A stretch of DNA of 64,000 nucleotides. Source: Bradyrhizobium paxllaeri (GTDB lineage Bacteria; Pseudomonadota; Alphaproteobacteria; Rhizobiales; Xanthobacteraceae). A model generated the notes under the pieces. That model saw only the letters and a list, made by a program, of their open reading frames with translations. It was not told where the DNA came from and did no database searches. This document shows, one piece after another, positions 7,838 to 16,920 of this stretch. The stretch's first letter is position 1; each line of letters starts with the position of its first letter. Where the stretch lies: assembly GCF_001693515.2 (NCBI RefSeq), contig NZ_CP042968.1, positions 4,960,001 to 5,024,000 on the forward strand, in the 5' to 3' direction. A program made the translations under genes and the position numbers.

Positions 7838-9061
7838 ATGCCGGACACGACCAAAAATTCGATCGAACTCACTGGCGCGCAGCGGCGACTGTTCACCGAG
7901 GTCCTGAACGTTATGGCGCGCAAAGTGGCCGAAGACGAGCCGACATTTGGCGTCGAATTTCCGCACGTTACGGCACCGGACGGCTCCTGGATTAAGCTGC
8001 CGGCTTCGCTGTCGGCGGGCTATAGCGGCCAAGCCTGGAGCCACGGCAACTGGCTGTGCGGCTTCTGGATTGGCCTGTTGTTGACCTGTTATCTGCATAC
8101 CAACGAGAAGAAATACCTGATCTGGGCTCGCGAACGCATGCGGCTCGTGGCTCAGCGCGCGGACGACCCCAACACGCATGACATCGGCTTTATCTTTGAC
8201 AGCAGCGCGATTCCCGCGCACGCGATCACGGGCGACCGCTGGTATGCGGATATCGCGATGACCGCAGCCGACAAGCTCCGCGCTCGGATCATCACCACGC
8301 GCAGCGGCGCGTATCTCGCCTCCTGGGGGCCGTTGGACGACCCGCGCGGGCAATGCAGTTCGGCCATTGACACGATGGCCAATCTCTCGCTGTTGTATTG
8401 GGCAACCAATTACAGCGGCGACCGCAGCTATCGCCTGGCCGCCGAAGCGCATGCCGACATTACCGCAAAGGCTTTCATTCGTCCCGATCATTCCACCTAC
8501 CATGCAGTGGAGTACGACGTAGTGAGCGGCGCGCGGAAGCGCGGCTATACGTTCCAGGGAGCAGGCGACGAATCCGCCTGGACCCGCGGCCAGGGCTGGG
8601 CCATCTACGGCTTCGTCAACTCCGCGCGAGAGACCGGTCAGCGCCGATATCTGGACCTCGCGGAACAGCTTGCACAATATCATATGAAGCGGCTTGCTGG
8701 ACGTCAGGTCCCGCCGTGGGACTTCGATGCGACGGAGGCCGACGCCGACATTAAGGACACGGCGGCAGCAGCCGTGATTTCATCCGCCTTGCTCGAGCTG
8801 GGGCGGTTGCATCCCGATGACGCCGCTGCTTCGGCGTGGACTGAGAAGGGATTGGCGATGCTGGAAGCGCTGTGCCGCGATGAGTTCGCGCGAGACCCCT
8901 CGCATCGCGGCTTGTTGAAGAATTCCTGCTACTCGAAGCCGCACAATGAGGGTGTGCGCAGCGCGACCATGTTCGGCGACTTCTTCTTCACAGAAGCCCT
9001 GTGCCGCGTCATGCTGCCCGGTAAGTTCCGACCGCTGACGGCGGTGCCGATACTCGCGTGA
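7838..9061 (+). CDS. GH88-type unsaturated uronyl hydrolase
   Basis: 407 aa from ATG 7838 with a GGAAAG site; upstream codons in frame look non-coding. The (alpha/alpha)6 barrel style of GH88 is seen: Trp-Ser-His-Gly-Asn-Trp-Leu-Cys-Gly-Phe-Trp near residue 68, Ser-Ser-Ala-Ile-Asp-Thr-Met with a probable catalytic Asp about residue 176, and Ala-Trp-Thr-Arg-Gly-Gln-Gly-Trp-Ala-Ile-Tyr-Gly-Phe. GH88 enzymes hydrate delta-4,5-unsaturated uronic acids at the end of lyase products. No signal peptide is evident, so it should act in the cytoplasm on imported oligosaccharide. The other copy is at 10027-11190. Confidence 0.88.
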   Translation: MPDTTKNSIELTGAQRRLFTEVLNVMARKVAEDEPTFGVEFPHVTAPDGSWIKLPASLSAGYSGQAWSHGNWLCGFWIGLLLTCYLHTNEKKYLIWARERMRLVAQRADDPNTHDIGFIFDSSAIPAHAITGDRWYADIAMTAADKLRARIITTRSGAYLASWGPLDDPRGQCSSAIDTMANLSLLYWATNYSGDRSYRLAAEAHADITAKAFIRPDHSTYHAVEYDVVSGARKRGYTFQGAGDESAWTRGQGWAIYGFVNSARETGQRRYLDLAEQLAQYHMKRLAGRQVPPWDFDATEADADIKDTAAAAVISSALLELGRLHPDDAAASAWTEKGLAMLEALCRDEFARDPSHRGLLKNSCYSKPHNEGVRSATMFGDFFFTEALCRVMLPGKFRPLTAVPILA

Positions 9062-9062
9062 G

Positions 9063-9138
9063 ATGAACTGGCCTTTCGCGAGCTGATCTGCCCAGCACGC
9101 GCCACTTCCAGGAATATCCAAACCCGCTCCCAATCCAT
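9063..9138 (-). pseudogene. first 25 codons of a LysR-type regulator
   Basis: Reverse reading from ATG 9138 gives Met-Asp-Trp-Glu-Arg-Val-Trp-Ile-Phe-Leu-Glu-Val-Ala-Arg-Ala-Gly, the classic opening of LysR DNA-binding domains, but the match stops where the GH88 gene ends. A regulator appears to have been cut off here by a rearrangement. Confidence 0.55.
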
Positions 9139-9274
9139 CGACTACACTTTCTGAACGATCGCAACATTCAGCCGTCGTTGCACACGCGCTTTATTACAGC
9201 CGCACGGCTTGAGCTCGGCCGCCAGCTGGCGCCTTCAGCTGGACCTCAAACCGCTGCGCTCTAGCCTAGCTTGG

Positions 9275-9751
9275 TCACCAGCATGCGATAGAAGCCATTG
9301 GTAAGGTGAAGCCGGCTTTGACTCTGTCCAAAACGACCATACTTTCAAAGCGCTTTATGTCTGGGTTTTCGTCTACTAAAAACCGAGTAAACTGCTCGTA
9401 CTCTTCCATACTATTTGCTGTTACTAGGAGAACGAAGTCAGTCTGTCCGGTAACGTAGAATCCGCTCATCACCTCTGGCATTTTGCGGATTGTCTGCTTA
9501 AAGCGATCGACGATATCGGTCCGATCGCGCTCAAACGAAATGAGAACCAACAGGCTCACGTTTCGTCCGATTGCTTTTGGCGAGACGATTGAAACGTCTC
9601 CTTCTATGATGCGGTGTGATCGTAGGCGTTTCAGTCGACGCTGAACTCCGGATGCAGACAAGCCGACCTTCGCGCCGAGTTCTTCACTGGTCAGGCGATT
9701 GTTGCGCTGTACGAGGTCAAGAAGACGAGCATCAATTCTATCGAGTTGCAT
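9275..9751 (-). CDS. Lrp/AsnC-family transcription regulator
   Basis: 158 aa. N-terminal helix-turn-helix of Lrp type (Asp-Arg-Ile-Asp-Ala-Arg-Leu-Leu ... Gly-Leu-Ser-Ala-Ser-Gly-Val-Gln-Arg-Arg-Leu-Lys-Arg-Leu) followed by a RAM/AsnC ligand domain with Gly-Phe-Tyr-Val-Thr-Gly-Gln-Thr-Asp-Phe. It is nearly superimposable on the protein at 62250-62726, which has exactly the same length, so the two are paralogues. It stands at the 3' end of the minus-strand GH88/MaoC/ABC cluster and may sense an amino acid or an acid derived from the pathway. Confidence 0.92.
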   Translation of the reverse strand: MQLDRIDARLLDLVQRNNRLTSEELGAKVGLSASGVQRRLKRLRSHRIIEGDVSIVSPKAIGRNVSLLVLISFERDRTDIVDRFKQTIRKMPEVMSGFYVTGQTDFVLLVTANSMEEYEQFTRFLVDENPDIKRFESMVVLDRVKAGFTLPMASIACW

Positions 9752-9833
9752 GGCTGTGCCACGTTTAGAAGATCGAAGCTATCGGAAGCCTGATGAGCAG
9801 TTCGCGATCGGAGCGAGGCGCAGAGTAGACGGC

Positions 9834-9856
9834 GGGAGCGCACATCATGCGCTCCC
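9834..9856. other. 9-bp perfect hairpin in the gap between lrp and the second GH88 gene
   Basis: Arms GGGAGCGCA (9834-9842) and its complement (9848-9856) with a 5-base loop. It is the only structured element seen in the 275-bp gap 9752-10026. No T-run follows on either strand, so it is more likely an mRNA-processing or stability element downstream of the GH88 gene than an intrinsic terminator. Confidence 0.35.
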
Positions 9857-10026
9857 GGTACTTGGTCAGCTTACAATTAGTTCCGCTCAGCCACATTTTT
9901 CATCAACACAGTCAAGCCGAAAATCCAGTGCTCGCATGCCGCGTCCCGAGGTCAGCGTCCCCAGTGCAGCGCCAGAGGATTTAACATGGCTCCACGCATC
10001 GGGAGAGGTGACATCGATCGATATGT

Positions 10027-11190
10027 TCAGATCTTTTCCGCCTCGATCAAACCATCCAGAACGTTCAGCGATTCCAGCAGATAATAGGAGCCGAAGATCG
10101 TCTCAGCATTGGTCGCGGAATCCCGTACACGAGCGTCGCGCCGCTTATTGAAGCAGGCGCCGACCAGCATGCCTTGCGAGCGGGTCTCCCCTGCCGCGAC
10201 GGGCGTAAGGTAGCCGTTGATCAGAGCGAGCGCGATGCGCTCGCCTGCATCCTGATATTTCGTGCGGAGATCGGCCGAAGGCGCAAGCCGCCCCAGCTTG
10301 AGCAGCGCCGAGCAGACGATCGCAGTAGCCGCCGTATCGGTCTCTGTATTGGGGATTGCTGGATCATCGAAATCCCAGAACGCCACCAGGCCGGGCGGGA
10401 CATGCGACAGCCACCAGTCGGCGCTCGCGATCAGCTGCTCCATCCAGCGCTTTTCCTGCGGACGATAGGCAAGCGCGACCGCGGCATAGACGAGGCCCCA
10501 AGCCTGCGCCCGCGCCCAAACGCTGCTCTCGCTAAAGCCCTTGTGGGTAAAATGGCGGACGACCTTGCCGTTCGCTGGATTGAGCTCGCTCGACTGCACG
10601 ATCGAACCGTCGGGCCGCATGTGAATATCCAGCACCCGCGTCGTATGTCGCGCGGCGACGTCAGCGAACGATGCTTCCCCCGTCTTCTCTGCCGCCCAGA
10701 ACAGGAGAGGAACCGCTTGCAAGGAATCGATGCTGCTGAAGGAGTTGCCTACGTCCTCCGACTCCTCGGCGTCACCACCTAGCGGAATGAGATCAAGCCT
10801 CGGGTCATATTGACCCTTCAGCGATTGGGCAGCATCCAGCGCCAATGTCGCGGCATCCTTGTCTGCACACAGGATGTCGCCAAGTGCAACGCCGTAGTAG
10901 AACCCAAAGCCCTTGAACGCGGTTTGCAGATGCGCCCGCGGCTCGAGCCGGCTGCTCCACAGCCGGGCAGCATCCAGGTATCTTGAGCTCCCCGTGCGTC
11001 GCGCAAACAACCATAACATGCCCGGCCACGCGCCGCCGGTCCAGTCGCCGTCGACAGTCGTCGTCCATTTTCCCGTCGCGGCCTCGGCCCAGTGCGGGAA
11101 CTCCGATTGCAGGCTCTCGAGCGTCTGATCGACGCGGCAGCGCATCCGTTCGATTGCCTGTTCCCATCGCAGCTTGGCTGTGCTCACCAT
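10027..11190 (-). CDS. GH88/GH105-type hydrolase, second copy
   Basis: 387 aa from ATG 11190, chosen for the GGAGGAA ribosome site; the frame extends 33 codons further without a better start. It has the same barrel landmarks as the gene at 7838 but is quite diverged: Trp-Thr-Gly-Gly-Ala-Trp-Pro-Gly-Met-Leu-Trp, Phe-Ser-Ser-Ile-Asp-Ser-Leu-Gln with the candidate catalytic Asp, and Ser-Val-Trp-Ala-Arg-Ala-Gln-Ala-Trp-Gly-Leu-Val-Tyr. Divergence suggests a different oligosaccharide, or different steps of one pathway. It is followed on the minus strand by lrp and preceded by MaoC and the ABC importer, so import and hydrolysis look co-transcribed. A decayed fragment of the same gene lies at 16730-16920. 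Confidence 0.85.
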   Translation of the reverse strand: MVSTAKLRWEQAIERMRCRVDQTLESLQSEFPHWAEAATGKWTTTVDGDWTGGAWPGMLWLFARRTGSSRYLDAARLWSSRLEPRAHLQTAFKGFGFYYGVALGDILCADKDAATLALDAAQSLKGQYDPRLDLIPLGGDAEESEDVGNSFSSIDSLQAVPLLFWAAEKTGEASFADVAARHTTRVLDIHMRPDGSIVQSSELNPANGKVVRHFTHKGFSESSVWARAQAWGLVYAAVALAYRPQEKRWMEQLIASADWWLSHVPPGLVAFWDFDDPAIPNTETDTAATAIVCSALLKLGRLAPSADLRTKYQDAGERIALALINGYLTPVAAGETRSQGMLVGACFNKRRDARVRDSATNAETIFGSYYLLESLNVLDGLIEAEKI

Positions 11191-11252
11191 TTCCTCCAGT
11201 TGCCTTACCCCTCTTCTCTCCACATACACGCGCGATCGCCTTCGCGAATCGC

Positions 11253-11708
11253 CTAGGACGTCGGCCGCTTCGTCACGTTGGGCGTCCATTTGAGGTGATG
11301 CTTGCCCACGGCGACGAGTTCGCCACGCTGGTTGGTGACGTCCACATTGGCAAGCGTACGGCGGCGCTCGTCGTCGACTTCGCCGATGGTATAGGTCACT
11401 GTCACCGTGTCGTTGATGTAAACCGGCTTGAGAAACCGCACGCCATCGTAGCCGAGCGATACGGGTGTCGTATCAATGCCCTTTCGCACGCTTTCTTCAA
11501 TCATTCGGGTGGAGGCCGTTGAAATGAATCCGACCATCAGCGCACCATGGGCAATGCGCTTGCCGTACATTGAATGGCTCATGAATTCGTCGTCGACGTG
11601 ATTTTGCGAAAGATCACCGGTCAGACCCGCAAAAAGATAGATATCCGACTCTCCGACGGTTTTCGAAAATCGAACGCAATCCCCGACGTTTGCCTGCATC
11701 ACATTCAT
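11253..11708 (-). CDS. MaoC-type (R)-enoyl-CoA hydratase
   Basis: 151 aa, single hot-dog domain with Phe-Ala-Gly-Leu-Thr-Gly-Asp-Leu-Ser-Gln-Asn-His-Val-Asp near residue 27, the Asp-x4-His motif that holds the catalytic pair of MaoC hydratases, and Arg-Ile-Ala-His-Gly-Ala-Leu after it. It hydrates a 2-enoyl-CoA. It is the intact relative of the broken copies at 3561 and 16494. Start 11708 has a GGAAGGG site. It lies between the ABC ATPase gene and the GH88 gene on the minus strand. Confidence 0.88.
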   Translation of the reverse strand: MNVMQANVGDCVRFSKTVGESDIYLFAGLTGDLSQNHVDDEFMSHSMYGKRIAHGALMVGFISTASTRMIEESVRKGIDTTPVSLGYDGVRFLKPVYINDTVTVTYTIGEVDDERRRTLANVDVTNQRGELVAVGKHHLKWTPNVTKRPTS

Positions 11709-11761
11709 CGTTCTTGCCCTTCCGCTGTTCGATATTCAAAGTGCATGACGCGTACAGAAGA

Positions 11762-12859
11762 CTATCTAATCGCCATTTCCGTTTTATCGTCGAAGAATTG
11801 CAGCGCCTTCCGATCCACCCACATCTGCACGCAGGCATGAGGGCTGACCTGCGTCTCTGGCGAAATGCGCGATGCCATGATCGTGCTGCCCCCGACGTTG
11901 AGCGCGATCACCAGTTCCGAGCCAAGTTGCTCGGTGACGCTGACGACGCCGGTGAAGGATGAGCCCGCGTTGCTTGGAGGGATGCCAAGACGTATATGCT
12001 CGGGCCGGATACCTAGAATCACCGTCTTGGCGCCATGCTTGCGCAGGACCGCCGCCTGGTCGAGCGACAACTCGACCTTGAAATCCTTCGCCTGCACCGA
12101 CATGGCGCCGAGTTCTTCGACAAGCTCCACCTCGATAAAGTTCATTGCAGGCGCCCCGATGAAGCTCGCGACGAATCGGTTGGCCGGTCGATTGTAGATC
12201 TGCAGCGGCGTGCCGATCTGCTGAATCCAGCCGTCCTTCATGACGACAACGCGGTCGCCAAGCGTCATCGCCTCAACCTGATCATGGGTGACATAGACCG
12301 ATGTGGTAGGCACGCGCTCGCGCAGCGCTTTAATCTCGATTCGCATCTGCGCCCGCAGCTTGGCATCGAGGTTCGAGAGCGGTTCGTCGAACAGGAACAC
12401 TTGTGGCCGCCTTACGATGCACCGTCCAAGAGCCACACGCTGCTGCTGGCCGCCGGAGAGTTGAGACGGCTTGCGTGCTAGGAGAGGCTCCAGACCGAGC
12501 ATTTGCGTCGCGCGAATGACTTCGCTTGTAATTTCCGTTTCCGGGACTTTCCGGTTTCGCAACCCGAATGCCAGATTGTCGAACACCGTCATGTGCTGAT
12601 AGAGCGCATAGTTCTGAAATACCATCGCGATGTCACGATCCTTTGGTGGCAGGTCGTTAACGACTTTGTCTCCGATCCGGATAGTCCCCGCGCTTATGTT
12701 CTCGAGACCGGCGATCATGCGAAGCGTCGTTGACTTGCCACATCCGGATGGACCAACTAGCACGACGAATTCACCGGTTGCGATATTGAGGTTGACCTCG
12801 TGCACAACCTTAAACTTGCCGTACCTTTTTACGACGTCCTGTAGAATGACCTCTGCCAT
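11762..12859 (-). CDS. sugar ABC transporter ATPase (UgpC/MalK type)
   Basis: 365 aa. Walker A Gly-Pro-Ser-Gly-Cys-Gly-Lys-Ser-Thr near residue 37, Q-loop Phe-Gln-Asn-Tyr-Ala-Leu-Tyr, signature Leu-Ser-Gly-Gly-Gln-Gln-Gln-Arg, Walker B Val-Phe-Leu-Phe-Asp-Glu-Pro, H-loop Thr-His-Asp, and a C-terminal TOBE/OB domain with Gly-Ile-Arg-Pro-Glu-His typical of carbohydrate importers. It powers the importer formed with the two permeases and the binding protein just upstream. Confidence 0.96.
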   Translation of the reverse strand: MAEVILQDVVKRYGKFKVVHEVNLNIATGEFVVLVGPSGCGKSTTLRMIAGLENISAGTIRIGDKVVNDLPPKDRDIAMVFQNYALYQHMTVFDNLAFGLRNRKVPETEITSEVIRATQMLGLEPLLARKPSQLSGGQQQRVALGRCIVRRPQVFLFDEPLSNLDAKLRAQMRIEIKALRERVPTTSVYVTHDQVEAMTLGDRVVVMKDGWIQQIGTPLQIYNRPANRFVASFIGAPAMNFIEVELVEELGAMSVQAKDFKVELSLDQAAVLRKHGAKTVILGIRPEHIRLGIPPSNAGSSFTGVVSVTEQLGSELVIALNVGGSTIMASRISPETQVSPHACVQMWVDRKALQFFDDKTEMAIR

Positions 12860-12883
12860 AACCGTTCCTCTGAGTCCCGCCGG

Positions 12884-13696
12884 TTACATGCGCAGCCCGC
12901 GAATGACGTATTTCTGACCAAAGATCGTCACCAGCAGCGCTGGCATCATCGCAAGCACGGCCGTCGCGCTCATCAGATTCCATTCCGTTCCAGTCTCGGT
13001 GACGAATTGGGCCATAGTCGACGTGATCAGGGGCGTGCGCTTGCCTGATAGGATCAGGGCGAACAAAAACTCATTCCACGTCGAGAGCCAGCAAAGGATC
13101 GCAAGCGCAGCTATCCCCGGCATCGCGGCGGGGAGCGCGACTCGATAGAACGCACCCCATCGGGTGCAGCCGTCGATCAGGGCCGCATACTCCATCGACG
13201 GATTGATGCCGTCGAAAAAGCCCTTCATTAGCCATGAGAAGAAGCAGACATGCACCGCGATGTGCGGCAGTAACAGACCGACATACGTGTCGTAGATCCC
13301 AAGGCGGGTATTGACCAGATAAAGCGGCAGCACCCAAGAGATGTAAGGAACGGTACGGAAGATGTAGATGGTGGCAAACCAGCTGCGCTGGATCCAGCCG
13401 CCGAAGCGCGACAGCATGTAACCGCTGCCGACCGTGATGCCCAGCGACAGGATGGTGGCCAAAGTCGAAAGCACGAAGCTGTTCCACATCGCTTGCACCA
13501 CCTGGGACTGATGCAGCACCTCAACGAAGTTGTTGAGCGTGAAATTCGTGCCGCGCCAGATGTAGAATACGCCAGACGCGGGACGGATCGACGTCACGCC
13601 GAGGATCGCAATCGGCCCGACGAAGACAACGAATATCGCGGCGATGCTGATCGCGAAGATTGAACGCCGCAGCGCGTGAAGGGCGAATGAGATCAT
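12884..13696 (-). CDS. sugar ABC transporter permease (MalG type)
   Basis: 270 aa with six predicted membrane helices and the cytoplasmic EAA loop (Tyr-Ala-Ala-Leu-Ile-Asp-Gly-Cys-Thr-Arg-Trp-Gly-Ala-Phe-Tyr-Arg-Val-Ala-Leu-Pro) that contacts the ATPase. Its start overlaps the stop of the partner permease by four bases, so translation is coupled. Confidence 0.94.
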   Translation of the reverse strand: MISFALHALRRSIFAISIAAIFVVFVGPIAILGVTSIRPASGVFYIWRGTNFTLNNFVEVLHQSQVVQAMWNSFVLSTLATILSLGITVGSGYMLSRFGGWIQRSWFATIYIFRTVPYISWVLPLYLVNTRLGIYDTYVGLLLPHIAVHVCFFSWLMKGFFDGINPSMEYAALIDGCTRWGAFYRVALPAAMPGIAALAILCWLSTWNEFLFALILSGKRTPLITSTMAQFVTETGTEWNLMSATAVLAMMPALLVTIFGQKYVIRGLRM

Positions 13697-14598
13697 CGCG
13701 ACACCTCCATGCTCCGGTTGACGAGCCCATAGAGGCCAATCCCAACAAACAGCATGATAAGCGCGCCGATCCCGGCGGCGGCCGCGGCGCGACCGATGTC
13801 CAAATCCACGAACGCCAGGACATAGGCGTAAACGCTGAACACTTCTGTTGATCGGGCAGGCCCGCCGCCAGTCAGGATCCAGACCTGGTCGAAGGTGCGG
13901 AATGCGTCAATTGCGCGGATCAAGACACAGACGATGATCACTGGACGCAGCATTGGGAGCGTAACGCGCCTGAAGATGCACCACGGCGATGCGGCATCGA
14001 TCCGCGCGGCCTCGAAGGGTTCGGGCGGTAGTCCCTGCATGGCGGCCAGCAGGATTATGGTGAACCACGGTGTCCAGATCCATATGTCCGTCATGATGAC
14101 GAGCGCAAAGCTCGGCCAGCGATCGGAGAGCCAGGCGACATCGGGAAGGCCCAGGCATGAGAGGAAAATAGTAATTACACCAAACTGATCGTTGAAAGAC
14201 CACCTCATCATGGTCGCGGTGATAACAGGCGCAATCGTCAGCGGCAGTAGGATGATGGTCCGCATAATTGCCCGGCCAAAGAACGGACGGTTGAGCAATG
14301 ATGCCAGTGCTAAGCCGAGTGCAAGGGATACGCCGACCGAGAGGATCATCAGGACAAACGTATTGGGTAGAACCATCTTCAAGAATACAGGGTCGGTGAA
14401 GACGGCGATGTACTGCTTCGGCCCGACCCAGGTCCTTTGCGGGTTAACAAGCGACCATTCGCGGAAGCTTGCATTCATTCCGATCAAGATCGGAATGATC
14501 TCGAAACAAACGAGAACGATCCCAGCCGGCGCGATGAGAAAAAGCATAAAGCGCTCTTTCTCATCGAATCCAAATTTCGTGAAACGAGCGGTCATCAA
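13693..14598 (-). CDS. sugar ABC transporter permease (MalF type)
   Basis: 301 aa, six predicted membrane helices and an EAA loop Glu-Ala-Ala-Arg-Ile-Asp-Ala-Ala-Ser-Pro. Four-base overlaps with the genes on both sides give a tightly coupled binding protein-permease-permease-ATPase operon on the minus strand. Confidence 0.94.
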   Translation of the reverse strand: MMTARFTKFGFDEKERFMLFLIAPAGIVLVCFEIIPILIGMNASFREWSLVNPQRTWVGPKQYIAVFTDPVFLKMVLPNTFVLMILSVGVSLALGLALASLLNRPFFGRAIMRTIILLPLTIAPVITATMMRWSFNDQFGVITIFLSCLGLPDVAWLSDRWPSFALVIMTDIWIWTPWFTIILLAAMQGLPPEPFEAARIDAASPWCIFRRVTLPMLRPVIIVCVLIRAIDAFRTFDQVWILTGGGPARSTEVFSVYAYVLAFVDLDIGRAAAAAGIGALIMLFVGIGLYGLVNRSMEVSR

Positions 14599-15893
14599 TC
14601 GTTGGTCGTAGCGCCGGCATGGATGGCATCGGAGCCGGCCTTAAGGGTCGCGGCAATGTCCTCACGCTTGCCCTTCATCGCGCGGATCAGCGTGTCCGAA
14701 TAGACCTTGTGCACAGTCGCCCAGTTGCGGAAATAGTAGGCAGCATGGACATGATCAGGCTTGAACAGGATTGTGTGGAGCCTGCGCCAGGTCGCGTCGC
14801 TCTTTTCGAGTGTGCGCCAGACGTCGGTGTTCGGCGGCGGGCCTCCGGTCTGATTCCACTGCTCGATCTGACCGTCGGGATCGCCGAGCATGGCGCCAAG
14901 CAGCTTTTTGGCCGCCGTCTTGCGATCATTCGGAAGAGTCTTTGGGATTGACCAGCCCCACACGTCTATCCAGGTGTGAATGCCATTGCTCATGGGGCCG
15001 ACCGGAAATGGCGCGATGCCGACCTTTCCTGCGACGGATGACCTCTCGGAGTTATTGAAGGTGCCGAGGAAAGTAGTATCGGCCACAGTAAAGGCGGTGT
15101 CACCGGCCTGGAAGATCGCATTTGCCTCATCGCGCGAATAAGTCGTCATGCCGGGCGGGCTTATCTTCTTGCTATTGAGAGCATCCCACCAAAACTCCGC
15201 GGTCTGCACCTGGCAAGGAGAGTAGATCATTGGCTTCCAACCATTTGCCGCAAGCTTCTTGTTGTCTCGCTCATAGGCGGGTGCATAGACGTCGCAACTG
15301 TTGTTCCAGAGCGTCCACCAGAAGCTGAAGAAAGTGTTGGTGTAACTCATGCCGCCGACATAACCCCACTTCACCTTTTTTTCGGACTGCAGGGTCTGAC
15401 TGATCTTAACGAGATCGTCCCATGTCTTAGGCAATTCCGCCTCGGAAATGAGATCCGTGCGATAAAACAGAATGCCGGCCGTGGTTGTCATCGATACCGC
15501 CGTCGTCCTTCCGTCTGCACTGTGGAATGGCTCAAGCTGCCCCACCTCGACCTTGCGCGCATTGGGAACATCCTCAAGCGGTTCAAGATACTGGGCGAGA
15601 TCCTGTCCCCAGTCGTCATTGTTCCAGATGATGTCGCATTGGTCATTGGCCCCGGAGGTCAACATCTGGGTGATCTTCGGCAAATAGACGGTGTAGGATG
15701 TCACCGTTTTATTCAGCTTAACGCGCTGATTGGCCGCCCATTTCTCCAGGATCGCGACGTTTGCGACTTGCACCGGATGATTGATGTAACAGATGCTCAG
15801 CGCTGTTTCTGCTTGTGCCGATGTCGAAGAGCAAACGGCACAAAAGCCGCCGCTGACAAGAAGCGCGCGCGCAAGCTTATTCTGTAGTCCCAT
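14595..15893 (-). CDS. sugar ABC transporter substrate-binding protein (family 1)
   Basis: 432 aa from ATG 15893, preceded by AGGAGGA; a TTG seven codons upstream is less likely. Signal peptide ends near Ser-Ala-Gln-Ala. The body has the extracellular solute-binding family 1 style: Leu-Thr-Ser-Gly-Ala-Asn-Asp-Gln-Cys-Asp-Ile-Ile, Gly-Ile-Leu-Phe-Tyr-Arg-Thr-Asp-Leu, and Leu-Pro-Lys-Thr-Trp-Asp-Asp-Leu. Five Cys residues are unusual for this class and could form disulfides. It captures the oligosaccharide or glycoside that the GH88 enzymes would process. Confidence 0.92.
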   Translation of the reverse strand: MGLQNKLARALLVSGGFCAVCSSTSAQAETALSICYINHPVQVANVAILEKWAANQRVKLNKTVTSYTVYLPKITQMLTSGANDQCDIIWNNDDWGQDLAQYLEPLEDVPNARKVEVGQLEPFHSADGRTTAVSMTTTAGILFYRTDLISEAELPKTWDDLVKISQTLQSEKKVKWGYVGGMSYTNTFFSFWWTLWNNSCDVYAPAYERDNKKLAANGWKPMIYSPCQVQTAEFWWDALNSKKISPPGMTTYSRDEANAIFQAGDTAFTVADTTFLGTFNNSERSSVAGKVGIAPFPVGPMSNGIHTWIDVWGWSIPKTLPNDRKTAAKKLLGAMLGDPDGQIEQWNQTGGPPPNTDVWRTLEKSDATWRRLHTILFKPDHVHAAYYFRNWATVHKVYSDTLIRAMKGKREDIAATLKAGSDAIHAGATTND

Positions 15894-15984
15894 GGCATTC
15901 CTCCTCTTCCGCAAAGCGCGCTTCTACAGAAGCTTATGTTCTTGTTCGGTCGAGAGATGCCACAGAATTAACGGCAGCTTCTCT

Positions 15985-16130
15985 CCTAGAGATCCTTCAA
16001 TTGCCGAGCGCCGTAGCCGAGCTCCTTCAGGATTTCTTCCGTCTGCGCCCCGATCTTCTGCTGCGGCAAACTACTCCGGCACCTGGCCGTCGTAACACAC
16101 GGGGCTACTGACGACGCTAATCAGCGCCTT
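15985..16130 (-). pseudogene. 3' fragment of a CaiB/BaiF CoA-transferase
   Basis: Matches 16960-17105, the 3' end of the intact CoA-transferase gene, in the same orientation (shared blocks AGATCCTTCAATTGCCGAGC and GCTCCTTCAGGATTTCTTCC), with stops and frameshifts in the reading frame. It is a truncated tandem duplicate. Confidence 0.8.
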
Positions 16131-16139
16131 GTCGCTTTT

Positions 16140-16500
16140 GACGCCAATTAAGCGGAAGTATCGACGAACGGAGCGGGAGAGCGCTAGGACGCATTTCCGA
16201 ATTTCTTGTACTTTCTTACGTGCATTCTGAATGGTGCGGCGACCCATTCGCTGCGACGCATAATCACTTCTGCGCTGATAAGTGCGCGGGTTTCTGCGAG
16301 CCGCTGCGCACGAATGCCGAAAAGTACAAGTATTAGCATACTGTGCCAATGCAGGCACAGCATCTTCTACTGGTTTGGAGGAATAAGCCCACACGTGCGG
16401 GGCAGCCGAAGCTTGCGTCCGGGTTCGCGGATTATCGAGGCCACGAGATAAGGAGCGGCAGCTCGAAAGATCAAAATCATGGCTAAGCCACCAACATGGT
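16140..16500 (+). repeat. diverged direct repeat, copy B
   Basis: Second copy of the leader block at 3212-3590, with many substitutions and small gaps but the same order of conserved words, ending in front of a degraded MaoC start. No open reading frame uses it any more. Confidence 0.75.
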
Positions 16501-16670
16501 TTATATCCATTTGTTGGCGATTTCTGTGGCCTCCATTTCAACCAGGGATATGTCAGACCACGCGTTTCAAAATGCGGATCATTCAGGTCGGCTTTCTGTC
16601 CATCGCGATCGGATACATGGCAGCAAATGCACCGAGCCCGCTCAGTCTCGGACCGATATGACGCCATCTT
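16494..16670 (+). pseudogene. decayed MaoC fragment
   Basis: Bases 16494-16640 align with 3644-3790 in the MaoC pseudogene (TTGTTGGCGATTTCTG versus TTGTTGGCGACTTCTG, then the Ala-Gln-Gly/Val-Thr-Gly segment) but in broken frame. It follows copy B of the repeated leader, so leader and gene were duplicated together. Confidence 0.7.
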
Positions 16671-16729
16671 CGTGCGCCGGTCTATCGCCGCGACACCATC
16701 ATGCAAAGCTGTTGTACCGCCGTTTAGTG

Positions 16730-16920
16730 CTGAGGATCGCGGGTCCTCGAAATCCCCGAACGACACCATGCGAGCTGTACGTGCGACACTACCAGTCGGC
16801 GCCCGCGGTCACCTGCTGCATCCAGCGGGTTTCCTGCTGACGATGAGCTAGCGCGATGGGGACATAGAGGAGACAAGGGCCTGCGCGCCCTCAAATGTTG
16901 CTGTAGCTAAAGCACTTTTG
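16730..16920 (-). pseudogene. decayed internal fragment of a GH88 gene
   Basis: Aligns in the same orientation with about 10340-10540 inside the second GH88 gene: shared words include ACCAGTCGGCGC, CATCCAGCG, and the GCTAAAGC end, with many small gaps. No frame is left. It runs into the 3' end of the CoA-transferase at 16907. Confidence 0.7.

Noticed and set aside
9746..9761. Reverse-strand sigma-54 site at the start of the first lrp gene
   Set aside because: Spacing is one base short and the site overlaps the start codon.
9858..9895. Possible tts box (type III secretion regulator site)
   Set aside because: Only the GTCAGCTT start fits; the remaining conserved positions are missing and no secretion gene follows.
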